A DNA stretch of 64,000 nucleotides from NCBI GenBank assembly GCA_950097015.1, contig CATNEN010000032.1, positions 1,426,001 through 1,490,000 of the forward strand, in the 5' to 3' direction. This DNA comes from Macrostomum hystrix. Lineage: Eukaryota > Platyhelminthes > Macrostomidae. The notes under the pieces are model-generated. The model was not told where the DNA came from. It did no database searches and saw nothing but the letters and a program-made list of their open reading frames with translations. A program made the position numbers and the translations under genes. Positions 32,912 through 44,243 of the stretch are shown one piece after another. How positions within the stretch are numbered: position 1 is the first letter of the stretch; each line of letters opens with the position of its first letter.

Positions 32912-33059
32912 TAAAGTTGTCTCAATCACAGATCCTGATTTGATGTTGGAATAAATTTTACTTTCAGATATAGTTGTATAATTACTGTAACCAGTCAAGG
33001 AGAATTTTTGACTTAATTTCACACTGATTCCAAATAAATTTGATCATTTATTGTGATTA

Positions 33060-33200
33060 GGCCAGATGTGCAGCCGACAGCACAGCCGCAGCTATTGCGC
33101 CTATTGTGTCTTCCTAAAGGACACGAATTGGCGAGTCGGGAATTGAGAATCGAGAATCGAACCCCGACCTTAAAGTCTTGAGTCTAACGTTCTTAGCACT
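33060..33200 (-). mobile_element. SINE family A copy, partial
   Basis: On the minus strand a tRNA-like head with B box (GGGGTTCGATTC) is followed by GTGTCCTTTAGGAAGACACA, matching the body of the 23255 copy. The tail is diverged or missing. Confidence 0.6.
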
Positions 33201-33385
33201 AGACAACAACCCCCTTGACGACAATCCTTGAAAATAACGCCCTTGACAACAACAACATTGACAACAACCACCTTGACAACAGCCGCCTTGACAACAACCT
33301 CCTTGACAACAACTCTCTCGACAACAAACCCTTTGACAAAACCCCCTTGACAATAATCCCCTTGACAACAACCCACTCAAATGTG
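33200..33385. repeat. ~15-bp tandem repeat (CTTGACAACAACC)
   Basis: About twelve imperfect units built on CCTTGACAACAAC. Open frames across it on both strands are periodic and not believable genes. Confidence 0.9.
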
Positions 33386-34069
33386 TCAATTCGAAGAAGT
33401 AGAGCGGGCATGATTTAGCTTTCAGCTTTTTAACTTCTCAGGTTTTTAGCTTTGAGTACGAAGGCTATTATGAGATAGACAATTCTGTTTAGTAAAATAG
33501 AATAAAAAACGATTGACAAGCTTCATTGGATACTTGGTTGGTTGTTGTTGTAGTTGAAGACGATAGGGAGGAAGACTGGATCGAGACAATTAAAAAATAG
33601 AGACAGAAAGTAGAATGACCGATGTAGCGTCAGAGAATTTGATCAAGAAGAGAGAGGGAGAAATACAGAAGCTGAGTTAATATGGTGCTGAGTCGTAGCA
33701 CCTCAGAATGACCAGAATTTGACCTTGAAGAGAGACATGTGCAGTGAAGGAAGCGATAGTGGATGGTTTGAGGGTAGAGCGCCAATGCAGACTGGGAAAC
33801 ACTAGAGAGCTCGATGTAGAGAGCCTTTATCCAACTAATGGATACCTCTAGTGCCTCTACCAAGGTAAACACAACTGCGATTGGGGCACGGCTGTCTAGA
33901 GAGTGAGTGGGAAATGGATTTCTGCACAAAACACGAAAGGCTCTGCAAGCCGAATGCGCCCAAAAAGCAGCGTGCCGCTCTTGGTCAGGTAGTAGGGGCC
34001 TTGTTTGACCGCGTGGGACCCATTGAGAAAGAGCTGTGGTCAGTCACTGGCAGTTTTCCAGGTCAATCG

Positions 34070-36768
34070 ATGTTCAAGTTGCATCTGAAGTCCACTCTGA
34101 TCTACCTGATGCTGGCCTGCTTGGCTGTATCAGGCTGGACCCCGGATGCTTCACCGGACGAGTTGGTTGCCAACGCATTGGGTCTGAAGTCTGCCGGCGG
34201 TTACAACCCGGATGTCAGGCCGCCGCCTGATAATGGAACTGCCAATTTGGTGCGCGTGCATACCAACCTCAACAGTCTAGTGGCTGTAGTGAGTGATGGG
34301 CCAATACATTCGCTCTACTGGTCGACTGTTCACTCTACTAGTCGACTGTTCACTCTACTGGTCGACTGTTCACTCTACTGGTCGACTGTTCACTCTACTG
34401 GTCGACTGTTCACTCTACTAGTCGACTGTTCACTCTACTGGTCGACTATTCACACTTCTGGTCGGCTGTTCACTCTACTGATCGACTATTCACACTTCTG
34501 ATCGACTATTAACTCTACTGATTGACTATTCACACTTCTGATCGACTATTAACTCTACTGATTGAGTATTCACACTTCTGATCGACTAATAACTCTACTG
34601 ATGATTTCTCATGTTTCCGATTGTCAAGTTACATTTATCACTGATGTTATCTCTTCATCTATTTTCAGAACTCGGCATCGCAAGAGATAAGCCTGCTCAT
34701 GTGGCTGACGCTTGTAAGTTTAACAATATGAATGATTAGTTCCATCCTGCAGTTCACAACTTGTGAAGCAATTAGGAAAATTTCCTGTTTCAGTCCTGGA
34801 CTGATAGACGGCTGTCCTGGCGAGGTCGTTTCAATGCCACTCTGGACGACGAGCTGGCGGTATATTTCCCCTCTAAATTGCTATGGCAACCAGATGTGTT
34901 CTACAATGATCTGTGAGTGCGGTCTGGTCCCTTGAAGATTGTTTTCCGGGGATAATAAACAGGTGTTGGAATATTTTGCGTCCATAATAGCCTCAGGATG
35001 AATATACTCACTCAAGATTGACGTCTCGCGAAAATTACTCTCTCACTTTAGTCGTGAATTACGCAACTCACTCTATGCATGGGAGGAGACTATGAATCAC
35101 TGTGACGGGGGTTGATGCTTGCACCAGAGAGAGTACTAAACTGCTTGACTATTTCGTTGCGATGGAGAGAGAATTTTTCGCCTTTTGACTGATGCTGAGT
35201 AATAATAATAATAATAATGATAATTGCAGGAGGGCTGCGGGCAGTGGCACACAATTTAGTGACATCAAACTTAGGTACCGTGGTGCGAGAGGCAAACGCG
35301 ATAACCGCTCTGCCACCGACCCCCTCCTGCTGAGTATATATATTCTGAGGCTATTATGGACACAAAATATCCCAACACCTGTTTATAAAATTGAGCTCAC
35401 TCATTTCAATCCACTGCGAACCTCACAGCCTGCATCTACAGCAGGTGTCAGTGAGCAACGCGGCAGCTCACGTTACGAGTAGCAACACCGGATCTGTGAT
35501 GACCTCCACACAGTACCTGACCACCAGCAAGTGCCCAATGAACATGTTCGCCTTCCCGTACGATCGGCAGTGCTGCACTGTGTCCATCTCATCAGCTATT
35601 TACCCGAAGCGCATTCTCTCGCTAAACGTCGGCGCGTTCCTTGAGAACGACTCAATTACGAAATACTTGTCCCGCAGCAACGAGTTCTGCATCACAAGCG
35701 CCGAAATACGAAAGTCTCCAGATGAGTACTTTGACATCCTACAGTTTGTCATCAACTTCAGGGTGATTTTTTAGATTTTGGTAGTTTTTTGTTGCATATT
35801 TAGTTGATTTGAGATTTCTTCATGGCCGCTGCAGTTGCTTGAACCACAGCCAGCAAGGACGCTATCAATATGCCTAAAATGCGACCAAAACACATGGCAC
35901 CTTTTCACATTTCTACGACTTTCTCCTGGTTGGACAATCTAACCAATATGCCCAACAATGAATACACACGTACAGTTACAGTTCTTGGGATTAAACCATC
36001 ATAGGGGATAATCACAAGAAAAGTTTTGAGAACCTTGACTATTGACATAAAAATGCAGTCAAATGGACATTTTCAGAGACGACCCATATTCTACGTGGTG
36101 AACCTGATCCTGCCCAGCCTCCTGCTGCTCGCCATCTCCTCTCTGACCTTCCGACTGCCGCCTGAGTGCGGCGAGCGAGTCTCCTTCAGCATCACCATCG
36201 TGCTGTCCATGTGCGTGTTCCTGCAGATGGTGAATGAGTACACGCCTACGCAGGGCGAGTCGATTCCTCTTCTCAGTGAGTTGGCTCAGGTGTTTGAAGT
36301 CAGAGTTCAAAGTAAGGTTCGTTTGCAGCAAGTCTGTCTCTCCACCCAACAGCCTGCTACTGCACCCTAGCTGTGGTGATGACCATGACTATTGTGCTGG
36401 GCAATGCGTTCGTGCTGCATTGCCACCACCGCCGTCGGGCTGGCAGCCCAGGTACTCCCCCGGGTCGCCTGGTCCGCGCTCTGTTTCTCAACCCCTTCGT
36501 TGCTAGGCCAAGACGTCATCCAATGAAAGCGGAGGCAGCGACACAACAGCAACTGCCGGAGGAGCCGGAGGCTCTAGCCAGCCAGCCACAGACCGCCTTG
36601 TCAACCGCAGCCGCTCACAACTGCCTTAGCAACAACGAATGGGGCGCCGTCATCTCAGCGGCCGACACCTGCCTTTTTGCAATGTACTTTAGCGTCACTG
36701 TTTCCATAGTGATTGTTCTGATTGTGGTGGGATTCGTCACCTCCAGACAAGAGTGTATCAATGACTAG
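34070..36768 (+). CDS. Cys-loop ligand-gated ion channel subunit, paralogue A
   Basis: Pentameric ligand-gated channel subunit of the nicotinic receptor superfamily, at the plasma membrane. Six exons: 34070-34288, 34669-34713, 34794-34912, 35429-35762, 36077-36275 and 36353-36768, 443 aa. Seen: signal peptide (LIYLMLACLAVSG), VRPPPDNGTAN, WLTLSWTDRRLSW, WQPDVFY, Cys-loop C-x13-C around FAFPYD (with an extra Cys), M1, M2 with GERVSFSITIVLSMCVFLQ, M3, intracellular loop and M4. Glu at -1' predicts cation selectivity and Leu 9' is kept. Missing: loop B Trp (Ala here), the loop C Cys pair and the loop A Tyr, so acetylcholine binding is doubtful. M3 and M4 share one exon here, unlike B-D. Intron 1 holds a 20-bp minisatellite and intron 3 a SINE B remnant. 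Confidence 0.9.
34285..34610. repeat. 20-bp minisatellite (channel A intron 1)
   Basis: About 16 copies of CTACTGGTCGACTGTTCACT and variants, beginning at the exon 1 donor itself. The exon reads through into it in frame, which hides the splice site at 34289. Confidence 0.95.
35225..35325 (-). mobile_element. SINE family B, internally deleted
   Basis: Both ends of family B are present (GGCTGCGGGCAGTGGCACAC with TTTAGTGACAT, and GCAAACGCGATAACCGCTCT) but the middle ~200 bp is absent. It lies in intron 3 of channel A. Confidence 0.65.
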
Positions 36769-37134
36769 TAAACTAGCTAAACAAGTAATCAACTATAAGT
36801 AAAGTAAAGACAGTTTAGCTTTGAGTTATGTGAGAATGCCTTAAGCAATTACTAAGAACGGTTTTAGCTATGCCAAAGCACAATCGATACAAACCATGAA
36901 GACGGAAAACAAATACAGTTAAGATAAATATGCTCACTGATTTACTGAATGCATGCGAGAACCGGACCGGGAGACGGATAGAGTTGAATTGTAACACAAA
37001 TAAGGAATTATTTATCGTCCATTGTGTTGCCTGCTTTGCTATAGAGGAATTCACACACACACAACAAGTGTTTAAAACTGCTTGTCTAAAAGCAGCCATG
37101 CTGAAGCAGGCTTCAATTGACTGCAGCTGCCACA

Positions 37135-39637
37135 ATGTCCATGCGCTTCATCACAGCTGCAGCTGCTGTCTTTCTGGCCAGCCTCGCCTGTGCCAGGGCC
37201 CGTGCCGCCGCACCCGAGGAGATCTACCGGAGTCTGGGACTCCACAGCGGGGGCGACTATGTGAGGGCCCTGAGACCGCCACCTGACAGAGACTCCGCCA
37301 ATGCGGTTGGAGTGAGCTTCTTACTGAGCAAGCTCATCAAACTGGTGAATTTTCCCCCCGACCAAGCTCGATTTTCTCTCAACTTATTGATTTCCAGTTG
37401 TTCTTTGATTTATATAAATTCATCAGCGTTCTGTATTAACCAAATACCTGCAGGACTCCGCAATGCAAGAGATTACAATACAAACACTCCTTTCGATTGT
37501 GAGTCATTGCCTTTTTTATACAGCATCGAATCGATCATAGACTATCGTCAACCTGACAACCTTACAATATCATTAAACTTATTGCAATTGCCAACAATTG
37601 AAGTACATGTCATTTGCCAGGAATGGACGGACAGTCGGCTGGCCTGGCACGGCCGCTTCAATAGCAGCCTGGACAATGTGACGCACATTTATTTGCCTGC
37701 TGAAAATATTTGGCTTCCCGATGTCACCTTCTCAATGGTGTAAGCTACTCTCTGTAAAGCAGGACTCTATACTCAGTTAAATATAAGCACTGCATTGCAG
37801 GAAAGACTCCAAGAAAACCGCCACAGACAATTTTGTGGTGCGACTAAACAGCAACGGCCGAGTCTTCGCCTCGATGGAGCTGCTCACGACCTCCAGGTGC
37901 GGCATGAACATGCGCAACTTTCCGTACGATACGCAGACTTGTGTTCAGGTTGTTGGGTCGATTGCTCACACCACGGATGCCATTGTGCTGGATGACTTGA
38001 GCAATTCATCGGACGGCATGCTAACTAATGCCCTGCAGAAGAACAATGAGTTCTGCATTTTTGGAGTTCGCACCGAAAAGAAAACCTTGTTCGACGTCGA
38101 CATAGTTTTAATAGTTTTGGAGCTTCAGGTAAGACAGCAGTTTGATCTCCATGGTTTATGGCTATATTCAGGATTCTTAGAGATGAAGCAATGCTCGAAA
38201 CCTTTTGATAAAGTGAATTCGAGCACAATGAAATTCGACACTTCTGCCCGACACATCATTGTCGCTAAATTTTTCCACATGCCACTCAGCGAAAATCCAC
38301 CTTCTACCTGGTGAACCTGATCCTGCCCAGCCTCCTGCTGCTCGCCATCTCCTCCCTGACCTTCCGACTGCCGCCTGAGTGCGGCGAGCGGATTTCTTTC
38401 AGTGTCACCATCGTGCTGTCCATGTGGGTGTTCCTGCAGCTCACAGGCAACTACATCCCTGCTCAGAGTGACTCAGTGCCTTTAATCAGTTGAGTCCTAT
38501 TTGCTTGCCGACTTTTTATAGTACTGAACGTTTTCGTATCAGAAAATCTATGAACCGCTGGAAAATGATCTCCAATCGCAGCATATTACTACAGCTTGGC
38601 GGTTTTCATGACAATGGCGAACGTGCTGGGCAATGTCTTCGTATTGAGCTGCAACTTCAAGCAGCCAGACGACACGCCGGTGGAAAATCGACTAGTTCGG
38701 CAGCTCTTCCTTAGTCGCTGCGTTGCCAGGAAGGGGCCTCTTGGCGTAGGCGATTCGTGCACTGCTAGGACAGCTGTGATGGTTTGAAAATAATTAATTG
38801 TTAATTAATTATGTTGTCGGTTTAAAGAAGCCGGTGCGACTTGGGTATAAATGGTCCTCATGAATGCTGTTTGCACGTCGAGCACCCAAGCAAGCCTTCC
38901 CAAGCGCAAATCAAAAGTTTTCGCCCTTTACAATGAACTAACTTTCAAAGCCGTCCCAGTCGGCATCGTCGAGATATTCACTGATTCTTGTCGAAGACCC
39001 TCGGTGACAAGGACAACTAAAATATAGCAGTATAAGCCTCTACGGCGAATCCATATTGGTTCAATAATATAAAAGTCATTAGTATTATCAATGCAACATA
39101 ATCAACAGCAATAGCCGACATGATTACATTATGAAATTTTGTGAGCACAAAAATTAGGCATAAATTGGCGAATTTTGCCACCAGATAGCGAGACAACGAG
39201 AATCATCGAATATGTTGACGATGCCGATGTTTTGTGATCATGGAGGTTGTTTTATTGAATAGAGCAGAAAACTTTATTGCGATTCGTAAAATATTTTAGA
39301 AGATACAACAAAGAACAATTTGGGTATTTGAAGACCCCGTGGTCTCTGTACTGTTGAAGCTAATAAAAAGCAAGTTGAATAATTATCAACTCAAAAATCA
39401 TGCCCTCCTAAGCCAGCTGAGCAGCCGTCGGCGACATCAGTCCGAGCAGCGATTCAGAGTAAGGCAGTTCAACACGAGCCTGTCGACTCACAAAATGAGT
39501 GGCGCACCGTGGTGGCTTCTGCTGACAGGTACTTCTTCGCAGCTCAGCTGGGCCTGTGCTCAGCAATCCTGCTGGCTCTGCTCATCACCGAAGCTGTCAG
39601 CAGGAGAACCGATTGTATCGGCTTGGACTACCTGTGA
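37135..39637 (+). CDS. Cys-loop ligand-gated ion channel subunit, paralogue B
   Basis: Same family as paralogue A, 370 bp downstream on the same strand. Seven exons: 37135-37344, 37454-37498, 37621-37739, 37801-38128, 38290-38488, 38582-38781 and 39413-39637, ~441 aa. Seen: signal peptide (ITAAAAVFLASLACARA), LRPPPDRDSAN, EWTDSRLAWHGRF, WLPDV, Cys-loop C-x13-C with NFPYDTQT, M1, M2 (GERISFSVTIVLSMWVFLQ), M3 (YYYSLAVFMTMANVLGNVFV) and M4 (EWRTVVASADRYFF). Oddities: the loop D Trp is Leu, loop B Trp is Ile, there is no loop C Cys pair, and M2 has Trp at 12'. Without splicing at 38782 the frame stops at 38787 and would lose M4; the M4 exon is in phase but its acceptor (CTCCTAAG) is weak. Confidence 0.87.
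38965..39072. repeat. dispersed repeat, copy 1
   Basis: About 108 bp (CGTCGAGATATTCACTGATT at the left, GCGAATCCATATTGGTTCAA at the right) shared with 40573-40679 at high identity. Lies in the M3-M4 intron of channel B. Confidence 0.85.
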
Positions 39638-40187
39638 GCTCGGACCAGTAGATTCTGAAGACAAGAACCAAGCTGCTTCTCGGGAGAGACCGAAGCTAAT
39701 TGCCTTCGGCAGTGTTTTTTAAAATAAGTTAAACAAAAGGTTAGAAAGACGAAGAGTTAATTTTTAGGGCCACCGTAGTAAAATATTTTGCAATAACAGA
39801 AGTTGCAAGAAAAGCAGTAACTATTTAAATCAATATTTTTTCTTGACAAATTTTATTTCTATAACCTTCTTGTTCTTTAGAACTTTTAATTAGTATGTCT
39901 GATAGTACGAGTATATTATTTTTTTTGCTTTTCGAAAATGATTTCAATAAAAATACTTAAGTAAGCACCCGTTGGTGGCCTGTGGTTCATAACATTAATT
40001 ATAAATTTTCGACTTCAACAGAATTCAACCTGTGCTACTCCATTTTTACGTGGTTAGTGCTTTTCTAAGAAACGACAAGAGCGTACCAAGAACTTGTACT
40101 TTAGTAATTGATAATTCCGTTGCCGAGGTGGTGTGCAAAAAGAACTGAAGAAGTTATTTTGTTAAGTAGCTTAGATGACAGACTTGC
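39638..40187. other. intergenic between convergent channel genes B and C
   Basis: AT-rich spacer between the B and C genes. AATAAA at 39946-39951 (+) is a candidate 3' end signal for B. TTTATT at 40188-40193 (AATAAA on -) lies only 18 bp from the C stop codon and would give C a very short 3' UTR. Confidence 0.55.
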
Positions 40188-40210
40188 TTTATTTTCCAGC
40201 GCACATCGCA

Positions 40211-42543
40211 TCACAGAGTTCGCCCTGAGATGCAGCCTTTTCCTGTCGTAGCGACCTGCAGCACGCAGATAGCAATCAGAAGTATCGCAGAGGTGCCGGT
40301 GAAGATGGCGAAGAAACAGCGGTCAGCGGATTCGACGCAAATTTTCCATTCGTTTTGGCCAACTGGGCTGGCTTGAAGCATCTTCTTTGAGGCGGCGGGC
40401 TTCGCTACTTCGCATGGCGAATCTGTCGATGCTTCAGTGGCCTGAAAGTTGTACATTAGCAGTACCGGTAGGACAGAATTAGCAGTCTTGGAGTTAATAG
40501 CATTAGCAGTTAACGGATGCATTAGAAACATCAGTACCGAAGGCACTAGGTAACAGCAGGTAATAACTAGGTAATATCGTCGAGATATTCACTGATTCTT
40601 GTCGGAGACCCTTGGTGACAAAGACAAATAGCATTACTCTGTGTAAGCCCCTATGGCGAATCCATATTGGTTCAATAATGAAGAACTTAACAATTTAATA
40701 AATCCTAAATAGTCAACTGTCGTGGTCGGACTAGTGTACCTGCACCAACTCTCCCGGCATGTGTATAGTCGGGGGGGTCAGTGCACCCAGCCAGCCCGGC
40801 TTAGTACTCGTAAATTCTCGCACCTGAAAGGGCCACCTCCCCATGCTATCTGATTTTGACGATTTTGACACGTGTTAATATGGCCGATTGTGCTCACCGT
40901 TTGAGAACTTGTCACGGCATCGCTAGCAGCCTCAAAAACTATTGTTCTCCGCCTGGCAACAAATCGGTTGAGAAACAGCAGCCGAATCAACCGATTCTTC
41001 ACCCGGTCCTCGCCACCAACATGTCGAAAGTGCCAGCTGGTCACAAAAACGTTACCAACAACATTGGCCATCGTCATGACAACCGCCAGGCTGTAGTAGT
41101 ATGCTGCGAATGTATGCATTGTAGATTAAACTAAACAAGCTAAAATATCCATAAATATATATATATATAAATATAAAATAACCATACTAATTCACAACAA
41201 GCTCACTGATCAGCGGGATGGAGTCACTCTGAGCAGGGATGTAGTTGCCTGTGAGCTGCAGGAACACGCACATGGACAGCACGATGGTGACACTGAAAGA
41301 AACCCGCTCACCGCACTCAGGCGGCAGTCGAAAAATCAGGGAGGAGATGGCGAGCAGCAGGAGGCTGGGCAGGATCAGGTTTACCAGGTAGAAGGTCGTC
41401 CTCCGCTGAAATCGATAAAACCAACCCTACTCAAGATAATTCAAGAAGAGATTGTGGATGCTTGCCTAACTTCTACTTTCTTTTCTGAAGTCTATAATTA
41501 AAAGAACGCAAGCTTTCCGTTATGAACGATGACAGAAAATGGCTCCTGTCTTACCCGAATGACAATCTCTAAAATCACCAAGTCGTAGTACACGTCCAAT
41601 CTGGCTGTGGCGCTCACATTATCGATGCAAAACTCGTTGTTCTGCTTCATAAATGTAATCAACGAGTTAGAATTTTTAATTGAGTCAATCTGTAGCTTCA
41701 TCGTGTCCGTCTCGTGCATGGTTGACGACACAGACTGCTGGCAAGTCTGGGTGTCAAACGGAAACATCTCCATCTGCATGATGCACTTTGAAGTTGCAAT
41801 GATCTCCACCGCATGATATACTACGCCGTTCGGGTGGACCTTCACAATTGACGTTTCTTCAAGAGTTTTTTGAAATTGCAAGCTGCAAGTTAATAAAAAG
41901 CTTTTTTGAAGAGCACCTAGCGTTTTGTATGCGTGCTATTTATCGAAAATGCAAACAAAACCCCTCACAGCTCATGGAATCCCACATCGGGTCGCCAGAC
42001 AAGATTGTCAGGCAAGAATATTGCGCTCAAATTGTCGAACACTGAACCGAAGCGACCCAGCCAGGCAAGACGACTGTCGATCCAGTACTGGGGTTGCACC
42101 GTGTGGATTTTGAAGGCTTTATTTAATATTGAGGTCCAGTGGGTTATTCTTTTTCGAAAGGCCTGCTTACCACATTAAACCACATGTGCACAGTGATTTC
42201 TTGTGCTGCGGAGTCCTGAAATTGATCAAATCAGAGAGAGCTGGGGTAAAGATAAGTATGCGCCTCATGGCGAAGTCTAATTCAAAGTAACAGCGCTCAC
42301 CACTTTTACGATATCGTTAATATTGAAATAGACGCTAATGGTATTGGCGCTGCCATTGTCTGGAGGCGGTCTTACAACTCTTCTGTAGCTGCTAGTCTCC
42401 ACTTCAAGAGCTTCGATCAGGGCCTGCTCAGACTGAGTCCCATTCGTCGCAGAATGCACCGCCATGGTGCAGCAAGCAGCCATGATTGTGGCGGCGCAAA
42501 TGAGGCTCTGGGGCTTCATTCTAGACTTCATTTCGCAGGACAT
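40211..42543 (-). CDS. Cys-loop ligand-gated ion channel subunit, paralogue C
   Basis: Minus-strand paralogue, tail to tail with B. Seven exons: 42301-42543, 42171-42215, 41969-42087, 41555-41882, 41207-41405, 40898-41103 and 40211-40441, 456 aa. Exons 2-5 have exactly the lengths seen in B (45, 119, 328, 199). Seen: hydrophobic leader (LICAATIMAACCTMAVHS), VRPPPDNGSAN, MWFNVYWIDSRLAW, WRPDVGF, Cys-loop C-x13-C with FPFDTQT, M1, M2 (GERVSFSVTIVLSMCVFLQ), M3 (YYYSLAVVMTMANVVGNVFV) and M4 (EWKICVESADRCFFAIF). Loop B Trp is Thr, loop C has one Cys (NEFCI). Start could be 42543 or an inner ATG (MKPQSL...). The M3-M4 intron holds the repeat shared with B, inverted relative to transcription. Confidence 0.9.
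40573..40679. repeat. dispersed repeat, copy 2
   Basis: Close copy of 38965-39072 in the same plus-strand orientation, in the M3-M4 intron of channel C, which is transcribed the other way. Confidence 0.85.
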
Positions 42544-44243
42544 CTGAAACTGAGCTCTGAATTGAGAAGCGGTTGCAGCTCGCTGCAGTCACCAGGATTT
42601 TAAATAGTGCGCCCGAAAAGCATTTCCAATATTTGTCCAGAAGCCCACGTGTCCATTAGTCTGGCGAAATCGTATAATTAATTGACCAGAGCGAGCAAGC
42701 AAAAATGTGAGTGCTTCTTTTGGACGAGCGAATGTCAGTTTGTATCTGAAAACGCCAGCTGCAAATAGTCTATCGATAAAATGCATCTAGATGAGTATGT
42801 GATCAGAGTAGTGTGTATCAGAAAAAAGTCGAGATGTGGTGTGGTGTGTTTCAACCGCGAAATGAAATATCTGCCTAGCTGTGCTTGCCAGCGCTTGTCT
42901 AAAACTGTTATTCTCGCATTTTCTAGCACGTTGATGCTGCTGGTAAACTGGATGCTTGGGAAACCAAACGAACTATACGAGTAAACCAGTGGAAGCTTCA
43001 CACGAGAGAAATACTTAAAGGCAGTAACTGAACAGTATTTGCGCTCGTGAGACGAGAATTTGATAACTCTCTGAGGCTTTCCTGAAATATGAGCTGATTA
43101 TTGAATGGTTTCGACTCAACATTCAACTAAACTTGGACTAAAATATATGAAATTGAATATCTAAGGAAATTCAAACAAGCCAAAGAGTTCAAGAATGAAC
43201 TCATTCCGAAAGAATCCTGAACCACACTACGAGAGCAAAATACTCGTTTCTAGGCGGCTCGGCAAAGCTTAATCTTTACCATGTAGCTTTTCTAGTAGGG
43301 TTATTTGAGAGCTTTCATTTTCTCGACCCTTTCTCCCCTCCGTTCCTGCCTTCTTCGACGACATCTCTATCTATCACTATCTATTTGCAGGGGGCCCGGG
43401 GCACTTTTCGCACAAGCGACAAAGCGGCACGCCCCCAGACCGGCGAACTAGGCGCTTAGCGCCGCCTTCCCTGAGCAGGCACCACACACAGCAGCACAGA
43501 CCAGCCGGGGAGGGCAGGAGGCACCCAGAATAGGCAGCAGTGCCCTCCACCCCAGCCCGGGGCGGAAGGCTGATATGAAATCTTCGACAACATAGTCTAT
43601 GGCCAAAAAATATGATAAACAGTCTATGGCCATACAACTTCAACCAAATATTTTGTCGATGTACGTACTTCCGAGCGAAAAACAAGCTTGACAAAGATCA
43701 GAACTCAATGATAATGGGTCGGGGCACAAGTGTGATGATTCAGCAACGCCTAGATCACCAGTGCGCGTAGCACACTATGGCTGAATCCATTTTGAGTTGC
43801 AAAATAAAAAGAGTTGTAAAATTGGACAGACTAAAAGCAGTGTACCAGCATCCTGAATTATCATATTTGCGCTGACTTTCTAGTACTATCAACGAGTGTT
43901 TGCCATTTGAGCAGTTTATTTGAGACCAGAGGAACCTGAATCTCACTGTAGTGTTTGCTTATTTAGTAAAAATATACGATCGCCTCGTAATGGCTGAATA
44001 CCTAGCAAATCTGCTCACTAGCTCAGGTTCCTGAGGACGCGCCCCCCAGGTTCATGTGACTTCATCGCGGGCTCAAATGAGGAGGACGAGATAACTCTTG
44101 ACCAGTTCACGGGAAAGGCATTAAAACGGAGGAAGTCTTCCTCCAAAATGTAAAAACCTTCGGATAATTTGTTTTTTGCCCATGGCAGGTTTATCAAAGT
44201 ATATTTAGTTCTCTCATTAAAGCACATTATAGCCATAACTGTG
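42544..44243. other. intergenic between channel genes C and D
   Basis: Mostly AT-rich. A GC-rich island at 43385-43580 reads on the minus strand as CVWCLLREGGAKRL followed by GGVPLCRLCEKCP, faintly like the cysteine-rich end of a piggyBac-type transposase. I do not call it a gene. Confidence 0.45.

Noticed and set aside
35451-35456. Acceptor GTGAG|C for channel A exon 4
   Set aside because: Phase fits, but the acceptor at 35427-35428 (CCTCACAG) gives the length and alignment seen in paralogues B and C.
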